A stretch of DNA of 64,000 nt, from positions 19,840,640-19,904,639 of the forward strand of contig OY804590.1 in NCBI GenBank assembly GCA_963680875.1, written 5' to 3'. How positions within the stretch are numbered: position 1 is the first letter of the stretch; each line of letters opens with the position of its first letter. The notes below the pieces were generated by a model. It was not told where the DNA came from and did not search any database. It was given only the letters and a program-made list of their open reading frames with translations. This stretch comes from Bathymodiolus brooksi (taxonomy: Eukaryota; Mollusca; Bivalvia; Mytilida; Modiolidae). Position numbers and translations under genes: made by a program. This document shows, in pieces, positions 1 to 14,780 of this stretch.

Positions 1-2245
1 TAATAGAAAAACAAAAAATACCACACTGTAGGAACAGCTCCAAACTCTAATAGAAAAACAACAAATACCACACTGTAGGAACAGCTCCAAATTCTAATAG
101 AAAAACAAAAAATACCACACTGTAGGAACAGCTCCAAACTCTATTAGAAAAATAAAAAATACCACACTGTAGGAACAGCTCCAAACTCTAATAGAAAAAC
201 AACAAATACCACACTGTAGGAACAGCTCCAAACTCTAATAGAAAAACAAAAAATACAACAATGTAGGAACAGCTCCAAACTTTAATAGAAAAACAAAAAA
301 TATCACACTGTAGGAACAGCTCCAAACTCCTATAGAAAAACAACAAATAACATACTGTAGGAACAGCTCCAAACTCCAATATAAAAACAACAAATACCAC
401 ACTGTCAGAAAAGCTCCAAACTCTAATAGAAAAACAACAAATACCACACTGTAGGAACAGCTCCAAATTTTAATAGAAAAACAACAAATACCACACTGTA
501 GGAACAGCTCCAAACTCTAATAGAAAAACAACAAATACCACACTGTAGGAACAGCTCAAATTCTAATAAAAAAACAAAAAATACCATACTGTAGGAGCTG
601 CTCCAAATTCTAATTGAAAAACAACAAATATCACACTGTAGGAACAGCTCCAAACTCTAATAGAAAAACAACAAATACCACACTGTAGGAACACCTCCAA
701 ACTCTAATAGAAAAACAAAAAATACCACACTGTAGGAACAGCTCCAAACTCTAATAGAAAAACAACAAATACCACACTGTAGGAACAGCTCCAAACTTTA
801 ATAGAAAAACAAAAAATACCACACTGTAGGAACAGCTCCAAACTATAATAGAAAAACAAAATATATCACACTGTAGGAACAGCTCCAAACTCTAATTGAA
901 AAACAACAAATATCACACTGTAGGAACAGCTCCAAACTCTAATAGAAAAATAAAAAATACCACACTGTAGGAACAGCTCCAAACTCTAATAGAAAAACAA
1001 CAAATACCACACTGTAGGAACAGCTCCAAACTCTAATAGAAAAACAAAAAATACCACACTGTAGGAACAGCTCCAAACTCTAATAGAAAAACAACAAATA
1101 CCACACTGTAGGAACAGCTCCAAATTCTAATAGAAAAACAAAAAATACCACACTGTAGGAACAGCTCCAAACTCTATTAGAAAAATAAAAAATACCACAC
1201 TGTAGGAACAGCTCCAAACTCTAATAGAAAAACAAAAAATACCACACTGTAGGAACAGCTCCAAACTTTAATAGAAAAACAAAATATATCACACTGTAGG
1301 AACAGCTCCAAACTCCTATAGAAAAACAACAAATAACATACTGTAGGAACAGCTCCAAACTCCAATAGAAAAGCAACAAATACCACACTGTCAGAACAGC
1401 TCCAAACTCTAATAGAAAAACAACAAATACCACACTGTAGGAACAGCTCCAAATTTTAATAGAAAAACAACAAATACCACACTGTAGGAACAGCTCCAAA
1501 CTCTAATAGAAAAACAACAAATACCAAACTGTAGGAACAGCTCAAATTCTACCAGAAAAACAACAAATACCACACTGTAGGAACAGCCCCAAACTCTAAT
1601 AGAAAAACAACAAATACCACACTGTAGGAACAGCTCCAAACTCCAATAGGAAAACATCAAATACCACACTGTAGGAACAGCTCCAAACTCTAATAGAAAA
1701 ACAAAAAATACCACACTGTAGGAACAGCTCCAAACTCTAATAGAAAAACAACAAATACCACACTGTCGGAAGAGCTCCAAACTTTAATAGAAAAACAAAA
1801 AATATCACACTGTAGGAACAGCTCCAAACTCTAATAGAAAAACAACAAATACCACGCTGTCGAAACAGTTCCAAACTTTAAAAGAAAAACAAAAATACCA
1901 TACTGTAGGAACAGCTCCAAACTCTAATAGAAAAACAACAAATACCACACTGTAGGAACAGCTCCAAACTCTAATAGAAAAACAACAAATACCACACTGT
2001 AGGAACAGCTCCAAACTCTAATAGAAAAACAACAAATACCACACTGTAGGAACAGCTCCAAATTCTAATAGGAAAACAACAAATACCACACTGTAGGAAC
2101 AGCTACAAAATCTAATAGAAAAACAAAAAATACCACACTGTAGGAACAGCTCAAATTCTACCAGAAAAACAACAAATACCACACTGTAGGCACAGCTCCA
2201 AACTCCAATAGGAAAACAACAAATACCGCACTGTAGGAACAGCTC
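1..2245 (+). repeat. Left HOR, segment P, truncated copy 0
   Basis: This is the first copy of segment P. It matches 3,332 onward at an offset of 3,330 bp and, after a two-monomer difference, 3,236 bp. It also matches the copy from 9,052. At 2,245 it leaves the P sequence and joins segment Q inside a GCTC motif, so about 1,685 bp of P present in the next copy (about 5,482-7,166) is missing here. Markers inside P include TATTAGAAAAATAAAAAATA, CTCCTATAG, CTGTCAGAA, GGAAGAGCTCC and GTCGAAACAGTTCC. Confidence 0.85.
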
Positions 2246-3331
2246 AAACTCTACCAGAAAAACAACAAATACCACACTGTAGGAACAGCTCCAAACTCTA
2301 ACAGAAAAAAAAAATTACCACACTGTAGGAACTGCTCCAAACTCTAATAGAAAAACAAAAAATACCACACTGTAGGAACAGCTCCTAACTCTAATAGACA
2401 AACAACAAATATCACACTGTAGGTACAGCTCCAAACTCTAATAGAAAAACAACAAATATCACACTGTAGGAACAGCTCCAAACTCTAATAGACAAACAAC
2501 AAATATCACACTGTAGGAACAGCTCCAAACTCTAATAGACAAACAACAAATATCACACTGTAGGAACAGCTCCAAACCCTAATAAAAAAACAAAAAATAC
2601 CACACTGTCGGAACAGCTCCAAACTCTAATAGAAAAACAAAAAATACCACACTGTAGGAACAGCTCCAAAATCTAACAGAAAAACAACAAATATCACACT
2701 GTAGGAACAGCTCCAAACTCCAATAGAAAAACAACAAATACCACGCTGTCGGTACAGCTCCAAACTCTAATAGAAAAACCAAAAATACCACACTGTAGGA
2801 ATAGCTCCAAACTCTAATAGAAAAACAACAAATACAACACTGTAGGAACAGCTCCAAACTCTAATAGAAAAACAACAAATACCACACTGTAGGAACAGCT
2901 CCAAACTCTAATAAAAAACCAAAAAATACCATACTGTAGGAGCTGCTCCAAATTCTAATTGAAAAACAACAAATATCACACTGTAGGAACAGCTCCAAAC
3001 TCTAATATAAAAACAACAAATACCACACTGTAGGAACACCTCCAAACTCTAATAGAAAAACAACAAATACCACACTGTAGGAACAGCTCCAAACTCTAAT
3101 AGAAAAACAAAAAATACCACACTGTAGGAACACCTCCAAACTTTAATAGAAAAACAAAATATATCACACTGTAGGAACAGCTCCAAACTCTAATTGAAAA
3201 ACAACAAATATCACACTGTAGGAACAGCTCCAAACTCTAATAAAAAAATAAAAAATACCACACTGTAGGAACAGCTCCAAACTCTAATAGAAAAACAACA
3301 AATACCACACTGTAGGATCAGCTCCAAACTC
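2246..3331 (+). repeat. Left HOR, segment Q, copy I
   Basis: Segment Q starts with a monomer carrying TCAAACTCTACCAG, followed by a run of monomers with TAATAGACAAAC and ATATCAC, then CCCTAATAAAAAAAC. It matches the sequence from 7,167 at an offset of 4,921 bp. The part from about 2,435 also matches 8,156 onward at 5,720 bp, because Q is internally duplicated in the later copy. A 1-bp shortening (GGAACACTCC) lies near 3,361-3,370, just beyond the segment. Confidence 0.85.
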
Positions 3332-6300
3332 TAATAGAAAAACAAAAAATACCACACTGTAGGAACACTCCAAACTCTAATAGAAAAACAACAAATACCA
3401 CACTGTAGGAACAGCTCCAAATTCTAATAGAAAAACAAAAAATACCACACTGTAGGAACAGCTCCAAACTCTATTAGAAAAATAAAAAATACCACACTGT
3501 AGGAACAACTCCAAACTCTAATAGAAAAACAACAAATACCACACTGTAGGAACAGCTCCAAACTCTAATAGAAAAACAAAAAATACAACACTGTAGGAAC
3601 AGCTCCAAACTTTAATAGAAAAACAAAAAATATCACACTGTAGGAACAGCTCCAAACTCCTATAGAAAAACAACAAATAACATACTGTAGGAACAGCTCC
3701 AAACTCCAATATAAAAACAACAAATACCACACTGTCAGAAAAGCTCCAAACTCTAATAGAAAAACAACAAATACCACACTGTAGGAACAGCTCCAAATTT
3801 TAATAGAAAAACAACAAATACCACACTGTAGGAACAGCTCCAAACTCTAATAGAAAAACAACAAATACCACACTGTAGGAACAGCTCAAATTCTAATAAA
3901 AAAACAAAAAATACCATACTGTAGGAGCTGCTCCAAATTCTAATTGAAAAACAACAAATATCACACTGTAGGAACAGCTCCAAACTCTAATAGAAAAACA
4001 ACAAATACCACACTGTAGGAACACCTCCAAACTTTAATAGAAAAACAAAAAATACCACACTGTAGGAACAGCTCCAAACTTTAATAGAAAAACAAAATAT
4101 ATCACACTGTAGGAACAGCTCCAAACTCTAATTGAAAAACAACAAATATCACACTGTAGGAACAGCTCCAAACTCTAATAGAAAAATAAAAAATACCACA
4201 CTGTAGGAACAGCTCCAAACTCTAATAGAAAAACAACAAATACCACACTGTAGGAACAGCTCCAAACTCTAATAGAAAAACAAAAAATACCACACTGTAG
4301 GAACAGCTCCAAACTCTAATAGAAAAACAACAAATACCACACTGTAGGAACAGCTCCAAATTCTAATAGAAAAACAAAAAATACCACACTGTAGGAACAG
4401 CTCCAAACTCTATTAGAAAAATAAAAAATACCACACTGTAGGAACAGCTCCAAACTCTAATAGAAAAACAAAAAATACCACACTGTAGGAACAGCTCCAA
4501 ACTTTAATAGAAAAACAAAATATATCACACTGTAGGAACAGCTCCAAACTCCTATAGAAAAACAACAAATAACATACTGTAGGAACAGCTCCAAACTCCA
4601 ATAGAAAAGCAACAAATACCACACTGTCAGAACAGCTCCAAACTCTAATAGAAAAACAACAAATACCACACTGTAGGAACAGCTCCAAATTTTAATAGAA
4701 AAACAACAAATACCACACTGTAGGAACAGCTCCAAACTCTAATAGAAAAACAACAAATACCAAACTGTAGGAACAGCTCAAATTCTACCAGAAAAACAAC
4801 AAATACCACACTGTAGGAACAGCCCCAAACTCTAATAGAAAAACAACAAATACCACACTGTAGGAACAGCTCCAAACTCCAATAGGAAAACATCAAATAC
4901 CACACTGTAGGAACAGCTCCAAACTCTAATAGAAAAACAAAAAATACCACACTGTAGGAACAGCTCCAAACTCTAATAGAAAAACAACAAATACCACACT
5001 GTCGGAAGAGCTCCAAACTTTAATAGAAAAACAAAAAATATCACACTGTAGGAACAGCTCCAAACTCTAATAGAAAAACAACAAATACCACGCTGTCGAA
5101 ACAGTTCCAAACTTTAAAAGAAAAACAAAAATACCATACTGTAGGAACAGCTCCAAACTCTAATAGAAAAACAACAAATACCACACTGTAGGAACAGCTC
5201 CAAACTCTAATAGAAAAACAACAAATACCACACTGTAGGAACAGCTCCAAACTCTAATAGAAAAACAACAAATACCACACTGTAGGAACAGCTCCAAATT
5301 CTAATAGGAAAACAACAAATACCACACTGTAGGAACAGCTACAAAATCTAATAGAAAAACAAAAAATACCACACTGTAGGAACAGCTCAAATTCTACCAG
5401 AAAAACAACAAATACCACACTGTAGGCACAGCTCCAAACTCCAATAGGAAAACAACAAATACCGCACTGTAGGAACAGCTCCTAACTCTAATAGAAAAAC
5501 AAAAAATACCACACTGTAAGAACAGCTCCAAATTCCAATAGAAAAACAACAAATACCACACCTTAGGAACATCTCCAAACTCTAATAGAAAAACAACAAA
5601 TACCACACTGTAGGATCAGCTCAAACTCTACCAGAAAAACAACAAATACCACACTGTAGTAACAACTCCAACCTCTAACAGAAAAACAAAAATTACCACA
5701 CTGTAGGAACAGCTCCAAACTCTAATAGAAAAACAACAAATACCACACTGTTGGAACAGCTCAAACTCTACCAGAAAAACAACAAATACCACACTGTAGG
5801 AACAGCTCCAAACTCTAACAGAAAAACAAAAAATACCACACTGTAGGAACTGCTCCAAACTCTAATAGAAAAACAAAAAATACCACACTGTAAGAACAGC
5901 TCCAAACTCTAATAGACAAACAACAAATATCACACTGTAGGTACAGCTCCAAACTCTAATAGAAAAACAACAAATATCACACTGTAGGAACAGCTCCAAA
6001 CTCTAATAAAAAAACAAAAAATACCACACTGTAGGAACAGCTCCAAACTCCAATAGAAAAACAAAAAATACCACGCTGTCGGTACAGCTCCAAACTCCAA
6101 TAGAAAAACAACAAATACCACACTGTAGGAACAGCTCCAAACTTTAATAGAAAAACAAAAATAACACACTGTAGGAACAGCTCTAAACTCTAATAGAAAA
6201 ACAAAAAATACGACACTGTAGGAACAGCTTCAAACTCCAATAGGAAAACAACAAATACCACATTGTAGGAACAGCTCCAAACTCTAATAGAAAAACCAAA

Positions 6301-7166
6301 AATACCACACTGTAGGAACAGCTCCAAACTCTAATAGAAAAACAAAAAATACCATACTGTAGGAACAGCTCCAAACTCTAATAGAAAAACAACAAATCAC
6401 TGTAGGAACAGCTCCAAACTCTAATAGAAAAATAAAAAATACCACACTGTAGGAACAGCTCCAAACTCTAATAGAAAAACAAAAAATACCACACTGTAGG
6501 AACAGCTCCAAACTCTAATAGAAAAAACAACAAATACCACACTGTAGGAACAGCTCCAAACTCCTATAGAAAAACAACAAATAACATACTGTAGGAACAG
6601 CTCCAAACTCCAATAGAAAAACAACAAATACCACACTGTCAGAACAGCTCCAAACTCTAATAGAAAAACAACAAATACCACACTGTAGGAACAGCTCCAA
6701 ATTTTAATAGAAAAACAACAAATACCACACTGTCGGAACAGCTCCAAACTCTAATAGAAAAACAACAAATACCACACTGTAGGAACAGCTCCAAATTCTA
6801 ATAGAAAAACAACAAATACCACACTGTAGGAACAGCTACAAACTCTAATAGAAAACCAAAAAATACCACACTGTAGGAACAGCTCAAATTCTACCAGAAA
6901 AACAACAAATACCACACTGTAGGAACAGCTCCAAACTCCAATAGAAAAACAACAAATACCACACTGTAGGCACAGCTCCAAACTCCAACAGGAAAACAAC
7001 AAATACCGCACTGTAGGAACAGCTCCAAACTCTAATAGAAAAACAAAAAATACCACACTGTAAGAACAGCTCCAAACTCCAATAGAAAAACAACAAATAC
7101 CACACTGTAGGAACAGCTCCAAACTCTAATAGAAAAACAACAAATACCACACTGTAGGAACAGCTC
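3332..7166 (+). repeat. Left HOR, segment P, long copy I
   Basis: This is the longer form of segment P. Its part from about 4,030 to 6,420 matches 9,850-12,235 at a constant offset of 5,815 bp with few substitutions, for example GGAACAGC at about 5,706 against GGTACAGC at about 11,521. Compared with the other two copies it lacks two monomers (94 bp) after ACACCTCCAAAC near 4,033. It contains the first 43-bp landmark monomer at 6,394. Confidence 0.85.
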
Positions 7167-9051
7167 AAACTCTACCAGAAAAACAACAAATACCACACTG
7201 TAGGAACAGCTCCAAACTCTAACAGAAAAAAAAAATTACCACACTGTAGGAACTGCTCCAAACTCTAATAGAAAAACAAAAAATACCACACTGTAGGAAC
7301 AGCTCCTAACTCTAATAGACAAACAACAAATATCACACTGTAGGTACAGCTCCAAACTCTAATAGAAAAACAACAAATATCACACTGTAGGAACAGCTCC
7401 AAACTCTAATAGACAAACAACAAATATCACACTGTAGGAACAGCTCCAAACTCTAATAGACAAACAACAAATATCACACTGTAGGAACAGCTCCAAACCC
7501 TAATAAAAAAACAAAAAATACCACACTGTCGGAACAGCTCCAAACTCTAATAGAAAAACAAAAAATACCACACTGTAGGAACAGCTCCAAAATCTAACAG
7601 AAAAACAACAAATATCACACTGTAGGAACAGCTCCAAACTCCAATAGAAAAACAACAAATACCACGCTGTCGGTACAGCTCCAAACTCTAAAAGAAAAAC
7701 CAAAAATACCACACTGTAGGAATAGCTCCAAACTCTAATAGAAAAACAACAAATACAACACTGTAGGAACAGCTCCAAACTCTAATAGAAAAACAACAAA
7801 TACCACACTGTAGGAACAGCTCCAAACTCTAATAAAAAAACAAAAAATACCATACTGTAGGAGCTGCTCCAAATTCTAATTGAAAAACAACAAATATCAC
7901 ACTGTAGGAACAGCTCCAAACTCTAATATAAAAACAACAAATACCACACTGTAGGAACACCTCCAAACTCTAATAGAAAAACAACAAATACCACACTGTA
8001 GGAACAGCTCCAAACTCTAATAGAAAAACAAAAAATACCACACTGTAGGAACACCTCCAAACTTTAATAGAAAAACAAAATATATCACACTGTAGGAACA
8101 GCTCCAAACTCTAATTGAAAAACAACAAATATCACACTGTAGGAACAGCTCCAAACTCTAATAGAAAAACAACAAATATCACACTGTAGGAACAGCTCCA
8201 AACTCTAATAGACAAACAACAAATATCACACTGTAGGAACAGCTCCAAACTCTAATAGACAAACAACAAATATCACACTGTAGGAACAGCTCCAAACCCT
8301 AATAAAAAAACAAAAAATACCACACTGTCGGAACAGCTCCAAACTCTAATAGAAAAACAAAAAATACCACACTGTAGGAACAGCTCCAAAATCTAACAGA
8401 AAAACAACAAATATCACACTGTAGGAACAGCTCCAAACTCCAATAGAAAAACAACAAATACCACGCTGTCGGTACAGCTCCAAACTCTAATAGAAAAACC
8501 AAAAATACCACACTGTAGGAATAGCTCCAAACTCTAATAGAAAAACAACAAATACAACACTGTAGGAACAGCTCCAAACTCTAATAGAAAAACAACAAAT
8601 ACCACACTGTAGGAACAGCTCCAAACTCTAATAAAAAAACAAAAAATACCATACTGTAGGAGCTGCTCCAAATTCTAATTGAAAAACAACAAATATCATA
8701 CTGTAGGAACAGCTCCAAACTCTAATATAAAAACAACAAATACCACACTGTAGGAACACCTCCAAACTCTAATAGAAAAACAACAAATACCACACTGTAG
8801 GAACAGCTCCAAACTCTAATAGAAAAACAAAAAATACCACACTGTAGGAACACCTCCAAACTTTAATAGAAAAACAAAATATATCACACTGTAGGAACAG
8901 CTCCAAACTCTAATTGAAAAACAACAAATATCACACTGTAGGAACAGCTCCAAACTCTAATAAAAAAATAAAAAATACCACACTGTAGGAACAGCTCCAA
9001 ACTCTAATAGAAAAACAACAAATACCACACTGTAGGATCAGCTCCAAACTC
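7167..9051 (+). repeat. Left HOR, segment Q, copy II with internal duplication
   Basis: This copy of Q matches 2,246-3,331 but is about 0.8 kb longer, because a 17-monomer block is present twice in tandem (see the 799-bp entry). Segment P follows directly, as after Q copy I, so Q plus P is the higher-order unit. Confidence 0.85.
7357..8954 (+). repeat. 799-bp tandem duplication (2 x 17 monomers)
   Basis: About 7,357-8,155 is repeated at 8,156-8,954 with an offset of exactly 799 bp, which is 17 x 47. Diagnostic sites such as CCCTAATAAAAAAAC, CACGCTGTCGGTAC and GGAGCTGCTCC occur in both. Only a few substitutions are visible: CTAAAAG near 7,690 against CTAATAG near 8,489, and ATCACAC near 7,898 against ATCATAC near 8,697. 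Boundaries are accurate to about one monomer. Confidence 0.88.
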
Positions 9052-12000
9052 TAATAGAAAAACAAAAAATACCACACTGTAGGAACAGCTCCAAACTCTA
9101 ATAGAAAAACAACAAATACCACACTGTAGGAACAGCTCCAAATTCTAATAGAAAAACAAAAAATACCACACTGTAGGAACAGCTCCAAACTCTATTAGAA
9201 AAATAAAAAATACCACACTGTAGGAACAGCTCCAAACTCTAATAGAAAAACAACAAATACCACACTGTAGGAACAGCTCCAAACTCTAATAGAAAAACAA
9301 AAAATACAACACTGTAGGAACAGCTCCAAACTTTAATAGAAAAACAAAAAATATCACACTGTAGGAACAGCTCCAAACTCCTATAGAAAAACAACAAATA
9401 ACATACTGTAGGAACAGCTCCAAACTCCAATATAAAAACAACAAATACCACACTGTCAGAAAAGCTCCAAACACTAATAGAAAAACAACAAATACCACAC
9501 TGTAGGAACAGCTCCAAATTTTAATAGAAAAACAACAAATACCACACTGTAGGAACAGCTCCAAACTCTAATAGAAAAACAACAAATACCACACTGTAGG
9601 AACAGCTCAAATTCTAATAAAAAAACAAAAAATACCATACTGTAGGAGCTGCTCCAAATTCTAATTGAAAAACAACAAATATCACACTGTAGGAACAGCT
9701 CCAAACTCTAATAGAAAAACAACAAATACCACACTGTAGGAACACCTCCAAACTCTAATAGAAAAACAAAAAATACCACACTGTAGGAACAGCTCCAAAC
9801 TCTAATAGAAAAACAACAAATACCACACTGTAGGAACAGCTCCAAACTTTAATAGAAAAACAAAAAATACCACACTGTAGGAACAGCTCCAAACTTTAAT
9901 AGAAAAACAAAATATATCACACTGTAGGAACAGCTCCAAACTCTAATTGAAAAACAACAAATATCACACTGTAGGAACAGCTCCAAACTCTAATAGAAAA
10001 ATAAAAAATACCACACTGTAGGAACAGCTCCAAACTCTAATAGAAAAACAACAAATACCACACTGTAGGAACAGCTCCAAACTCTAATAGAAAAACAAAA
10101 AATACCACACTGTAGGAACAGCTCCAAACTCTAATAGAAAAACAACAAATACCACACTGTAGGAACAGCTCCAAATTCTAATAGAAAAACAAAAAATACC
10201 ACACTGTAGGAACAGCTCCAAACTCTATTAGAAAAATAAAAAATACCACACTGTAGGAACAGCTCCAAACTCTAATAGAAAAACAAAAAATACCACACTG
10301 TAGGAACAGCTCCAAACTTTAATAGAAAAACAAAATATATCACACTGTAGGAACAGCTCCAAACTCCTATAGAAAAACAACAAATAACATACTGTAGGAA
10401 CAGCTCCAAACTCCAATAGAAAAGCAACAAATACCACACTGTCAGAACAGCTCCAAACTCTAATAGAAAAACAACAAATACCACACTGTAGGAACAGCTC
10501 CAAATTTTAATAGAAAAACAACAAATACCACACTGTAGGAACAGCTCCAAACTCTAATAGAAAAACAACAAATACCAAACTGTAGGAACAGCTCAAATTC
10601 TACCAGAAAAACAACAAATACCACACTGTAGGAACAGCCCCAAACTCTAATAGAAAAACAACAAATACCACACTGTAGGAACAGCTCCAAACTCCAATAG
10701 GAAAACATCAAATACCACACTGTAGGAACAGCTCCAAACTCTAATAGAAAAACAAAAAATACCACACTGTAGGAACAGCTCCAAACTCTAATAGAAAAAC
10801 AACAAATACCACACTGTCGGAAGAGCTCCAAACTTTAATAGAAAAACAAAAAATATCACACTGTAGGAACAGCTCCAAACTCTAATAGAAAAACAACAAA
10901 TACCACGCTGTCGAAACAGTTCCAAACTTTAAAAGAAAAACAAAAATACCATACTGTAGGAACAGCTCCAAACTCTAATAGAAAAACAACAAATACCACA
11001 CTGTAGGAACAGCTCCAAACTCTAATAGAAAAACAACAAATACCACACTGTAGGAACAGCTCCAAACTCTAATAGAAAAACAACAAATACCACACTGTAG
11101 GAACAGCTCCAAATTCTAATAGGAAAACAACAAATACCACACTGTAGGAACAGCTACAAAATCTAATAGAAAAACAAAAAATACCACACTGTAGGAACAG
11201 CTCAAATTCTACCAGAAAAACAACAAATACCACACTGTAGGCACAGCTCCAAACTCCAATAGGAAAACAACAAATACCGCACTGTAGGAACAGCTCCTAA
11301 CTCTAATAGAAAAACAAAAAATACCACACTGTAAGAACAGCTCCAAATTCCAATAGAAAAACAACAAATACCACACCTTAGGAACATCTCCAAACTCTAA
11401 TAGAAAAACAACAAATACCACACTGTAGGATCAGCTCAAACTCTACCAGAAAAACAACAAATACCACACTGTAGTAACAACTCCAACCTCTAACAGAAAA
11501 ACAAAAATTACCACACTGTAGGTACAGCTCCAAACTCTAATAGAAAAACAACAAATACCACACTGTTGGAACAGCTCAAACTCTACCAGAAAAACAACAA
11601 ATACCACACTGTAGGAACAGCTCCAAACTCTAACAGAAAAACAAAAAATACCACACTGTAGGAACTGCTCCAAACTCTAATAGAAAAACAAAAAATACCA
11701 CACTGTAAGAACAGCTCCAAACTCTAATAGACAAACAACAAATATCACACTGTAGGTACAGCTCCAAACTCTAATAGAAAAACAACAAATATCACACTGT
11801 AGGAACAGCTCCAAACTCTAATAAAAAAACAAAAAATACCACACTGTAGGAACAGCTCCAAACTCCAATAGAAAAACAAAAAATACCACGCTGTCGGTAC
11901 AGCTCCAAACTCCAATAGAAAAACAACAAATACCACACTGTAGGAACAGCTCCAAACTTTAATAGAAAAACAAAAATAACACACTGTAGGAACAGCTCTA

Positions 12001-12610
12001 AACTCTAATAGAAAAACAAAAAATACGACACTGTAGGAACAGCTTCAAACTCCAATAGGAAAACAACAAATACCACATTGTAGGAACAGCTCCAAACTCT
12101 AATAGAAAAACCAAAAATACCACACTGTAGGAACAGCTCCAAACTCTAATAGAAAAACAAAAAATACCATACTGTAGGAACAGCTCCAAACTCTAATAGA
12201 AAAACAACAAATCACTGTAGGAACAGCTCCAAACTCTAATAGAAAAATAAAAAATACCACACTGTAGGAACAGCTACAAACTCTAATAGAAAAATAAAAA
12301 ATACCACAATGTAGGAAATGCTCCAAACTCTAATAGAAAAATAAAAAATACCACACTGTAGGAACAGCTCCAAACTCTAATAGAAAAACAAAAAATACCA
12401 CACTGTAGGAACAGCTCCAAACTCTAATAGAAAAAACAACAAATACCACACTGTAGGAACAGCTCCAAACTCCTATAGAAAAACAACAAATAACATACTG
12501 TAGGAACAGCTCCAAACTCCAATAGAAAAACAACAAATACCACACTGTCAGAACAGCTCCAAACTCTAATAGAAAAACAACAAATACCACACTGTAGGAA
12601 CAGCTCCAAA
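9052..12610 (+). repeat. Left HOR, segment P, copy II
   Basis: This copy of P runs parallel to copy I. It retains the two monomers at about 9,753-9,846 that copy I lacks. Relative to copy I it carries an extra 94 bp near 12,234-12,327, two TAAAAAATA-type monomers with GCTACAAAC and CACAATGTAGGAAATGC. The offset to copy I is 5,815 bp before that insertion and 5,909 bp after it. The match ends near 12,610. Confidence 0.85.
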
Positions 12611-12890
12611 CTCTAATAGAAAAACAACAAATACCACACTGTAGGAACAGCTCAAATTCTACCAGAAAAACAACAAATACCACACTGTTGGAACAGCCCC
12701 AAACTCTAATAGAAAAACAACAAATACCACACTGTAGGAACAGCTCCAAACTCTAATAGAAAAACAACAAATACCACACTGTAGGAACAGCTCAAATTCT
12801 ACCAGAAAAACAACAAATACCACACTGTTGGAACAGCCCCAAACTCTAATAGAAAAACAACAAATACCACACTGTAGGAACAGCTCCAAA
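12611..12890 (+). repeat. 140-bp local duplication (2 x 3 monomers)
   Basis: 12,611-12,750 and 12,751-12,890 are direct copies, offset by 140 bp (47 + 46 + 47). Both hold the 46-bp monomer with GCTCAAATTCTACCAG, then the unusual CTGTTGGAACAGCCCC. The match stops at 12,894, where CTCT becomes CTCC. Confidence 0.9.
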
Positions 12891-14780
12891 CTCCAATAGG
12901 AAAACATCAAATACCGCACGGTAGGAACAGCTCCAAACTCTAATAGAAAAACAAAAAATACCACACTGTAGGAACAGCTCCAAACTCTAATAGAAAAACA
13001 ACAAATACCACACTGTCAGAAGAGCTCCAAACTTTAATAGAAAAACAAAAAATATCACACTGTAGGAACAGCTCCAAACTCTAATAGAAAAACAACAAAT
13101 ACCACGCTGTCGGAACAGCTCCAAACTTTAATAGAAAAAAAAAAATACCACACTGTAGGAACAGCTCCAAACTCTAATAGAAAAACAACAAATAACACAC
13201 TGTAGGAACAGCTCCAAACTCTAATAGAAAAACAACAAATACCACACTGTAGGAACAGCTCCAAACTCTAATAGAAAAACAACAAATACCACACTGTAGG
13301 AACAGCTCCAAATTCTAATAGGAAAACAACAAATACCACACTGTAGGAACAGCTCCAAACTCTAACAGAAAAACAAAAAATACCACACTGTAGGAACAGC
13401 TCCAAACTCTAATAGACAAACAACAAATATCACACTGTAGGTACAGCTCCAAACTCTAATAGAAAAACAACAAATACCACACTGTAGGAACAGCTCCAAA
13501 CTCTAATAGAAAAACAACAAATACCACACTGTAGGATCAGCTCAAACTCTACCAGAAAAACAACAAATACCACACTGTAGGAACAACTCCAACCTCTAAC
13601 AGAAAAACAAAAAATACCACACTGTAGGAACAGCTCCAAACTCTAATAGAAAAACAACAAATACCACACTGTAGGAACAGCTCAAACTCTACCAGAAAAA
13701 CAACAAATACCACACTGTAGGAACAGCTCCAAACTCTAATAGAAAAACAAAAAATACCACACTGTAGGAACAGCTCCAAACTCTAATAGACAAACAACAA
13801 ATATCACACTGTAGGTACAGCTCCAAACTCTAATAGAAAAACAACAAATATCACACTGTAGGAACAGCTCCAAACTCTAATAGACAAACAACAAATATCA
13901 CACTGTAGGAACAGCTCCAAACTCTAATAGACAAACAACAAATATCACACTGTAGGAACAGCTCCAAACCCTAATAAAAAAACAAAAAATACCACACTGT
14001 AGGAACAGCTCCAAACTCTAACAGAAAAACAAAAAATACCACACCGTAGGAACTGCTCCAAACTCTAACAGAAAAACAACAAATACCACACTGTAGGAAC
14101 AGCTCCAAACTCTAACAGAAAAACAAAAAATACCACACTGTAGGAACTGCTCCAAACTCTAATAGAAAAACAAAAAATACCACACTGTAGGAACAGCTCC
14201 AAACTCTAATAGACAAACAACAAATATCACACTGTAGGTACAGCTCCAAACTCTAATAGAAAAACAACAAATATCACACTGTAGGAACAGCTCCAAACTC
14301 TAATAGACAAACAACAAATATCACACTGTAGGAACAGCTCCAAACTCTAATAGACAAACAACAAATATTACACTGTCGGAATACCTCCAAACTCCAATAG
14401 AAAAACAAAAAATACCACACTGTAGGACCAGATCCAAAATCTAACAGAAAAACAACAAATACCACACTGTAGGAACAGCTCCAAACTCTAATAAAAAACA
14501 ACAAATACCACACTGTAGGAACAGCTCCAAACTCCAATAGAAAAACAACAAATACCACGCTGTCGGTACAGCTCCAAACTCCAATAGAAAAACAACAAAT
14601 ACCACACTGTAGGAACAGCTCCAAACTTTAATAGAAAAACAAAAATAACACACTCTAGGAACAGCTCCAAACTCTAATAGAAAAACAAAAAATACCACAC
14701 TGTAGGAACAGCTCCAAACTCTAATAGAAAAAAAAATACCATACTGTAGGAACAGCTCCAAACTCTAATAGAAAAACAAC
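12891..14780 (+). repeat. Mosaic satellite stretch between HOR domains
   Basis: Only satellite monomers are present. The order of variants resembles parts of both the left HOR (runs with TAATAGACAAAC near 13,790-13,970 and 14,200-14,370) and the 27-monomer unit seen further right (TCTACCAG, CCTCTAACAG, ACCAGATCC). No long constant-offset match was established for the whole stretch. An unusual site, ACCGCACGGTAGG, lies near 12,914. Confidence 0.75.
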
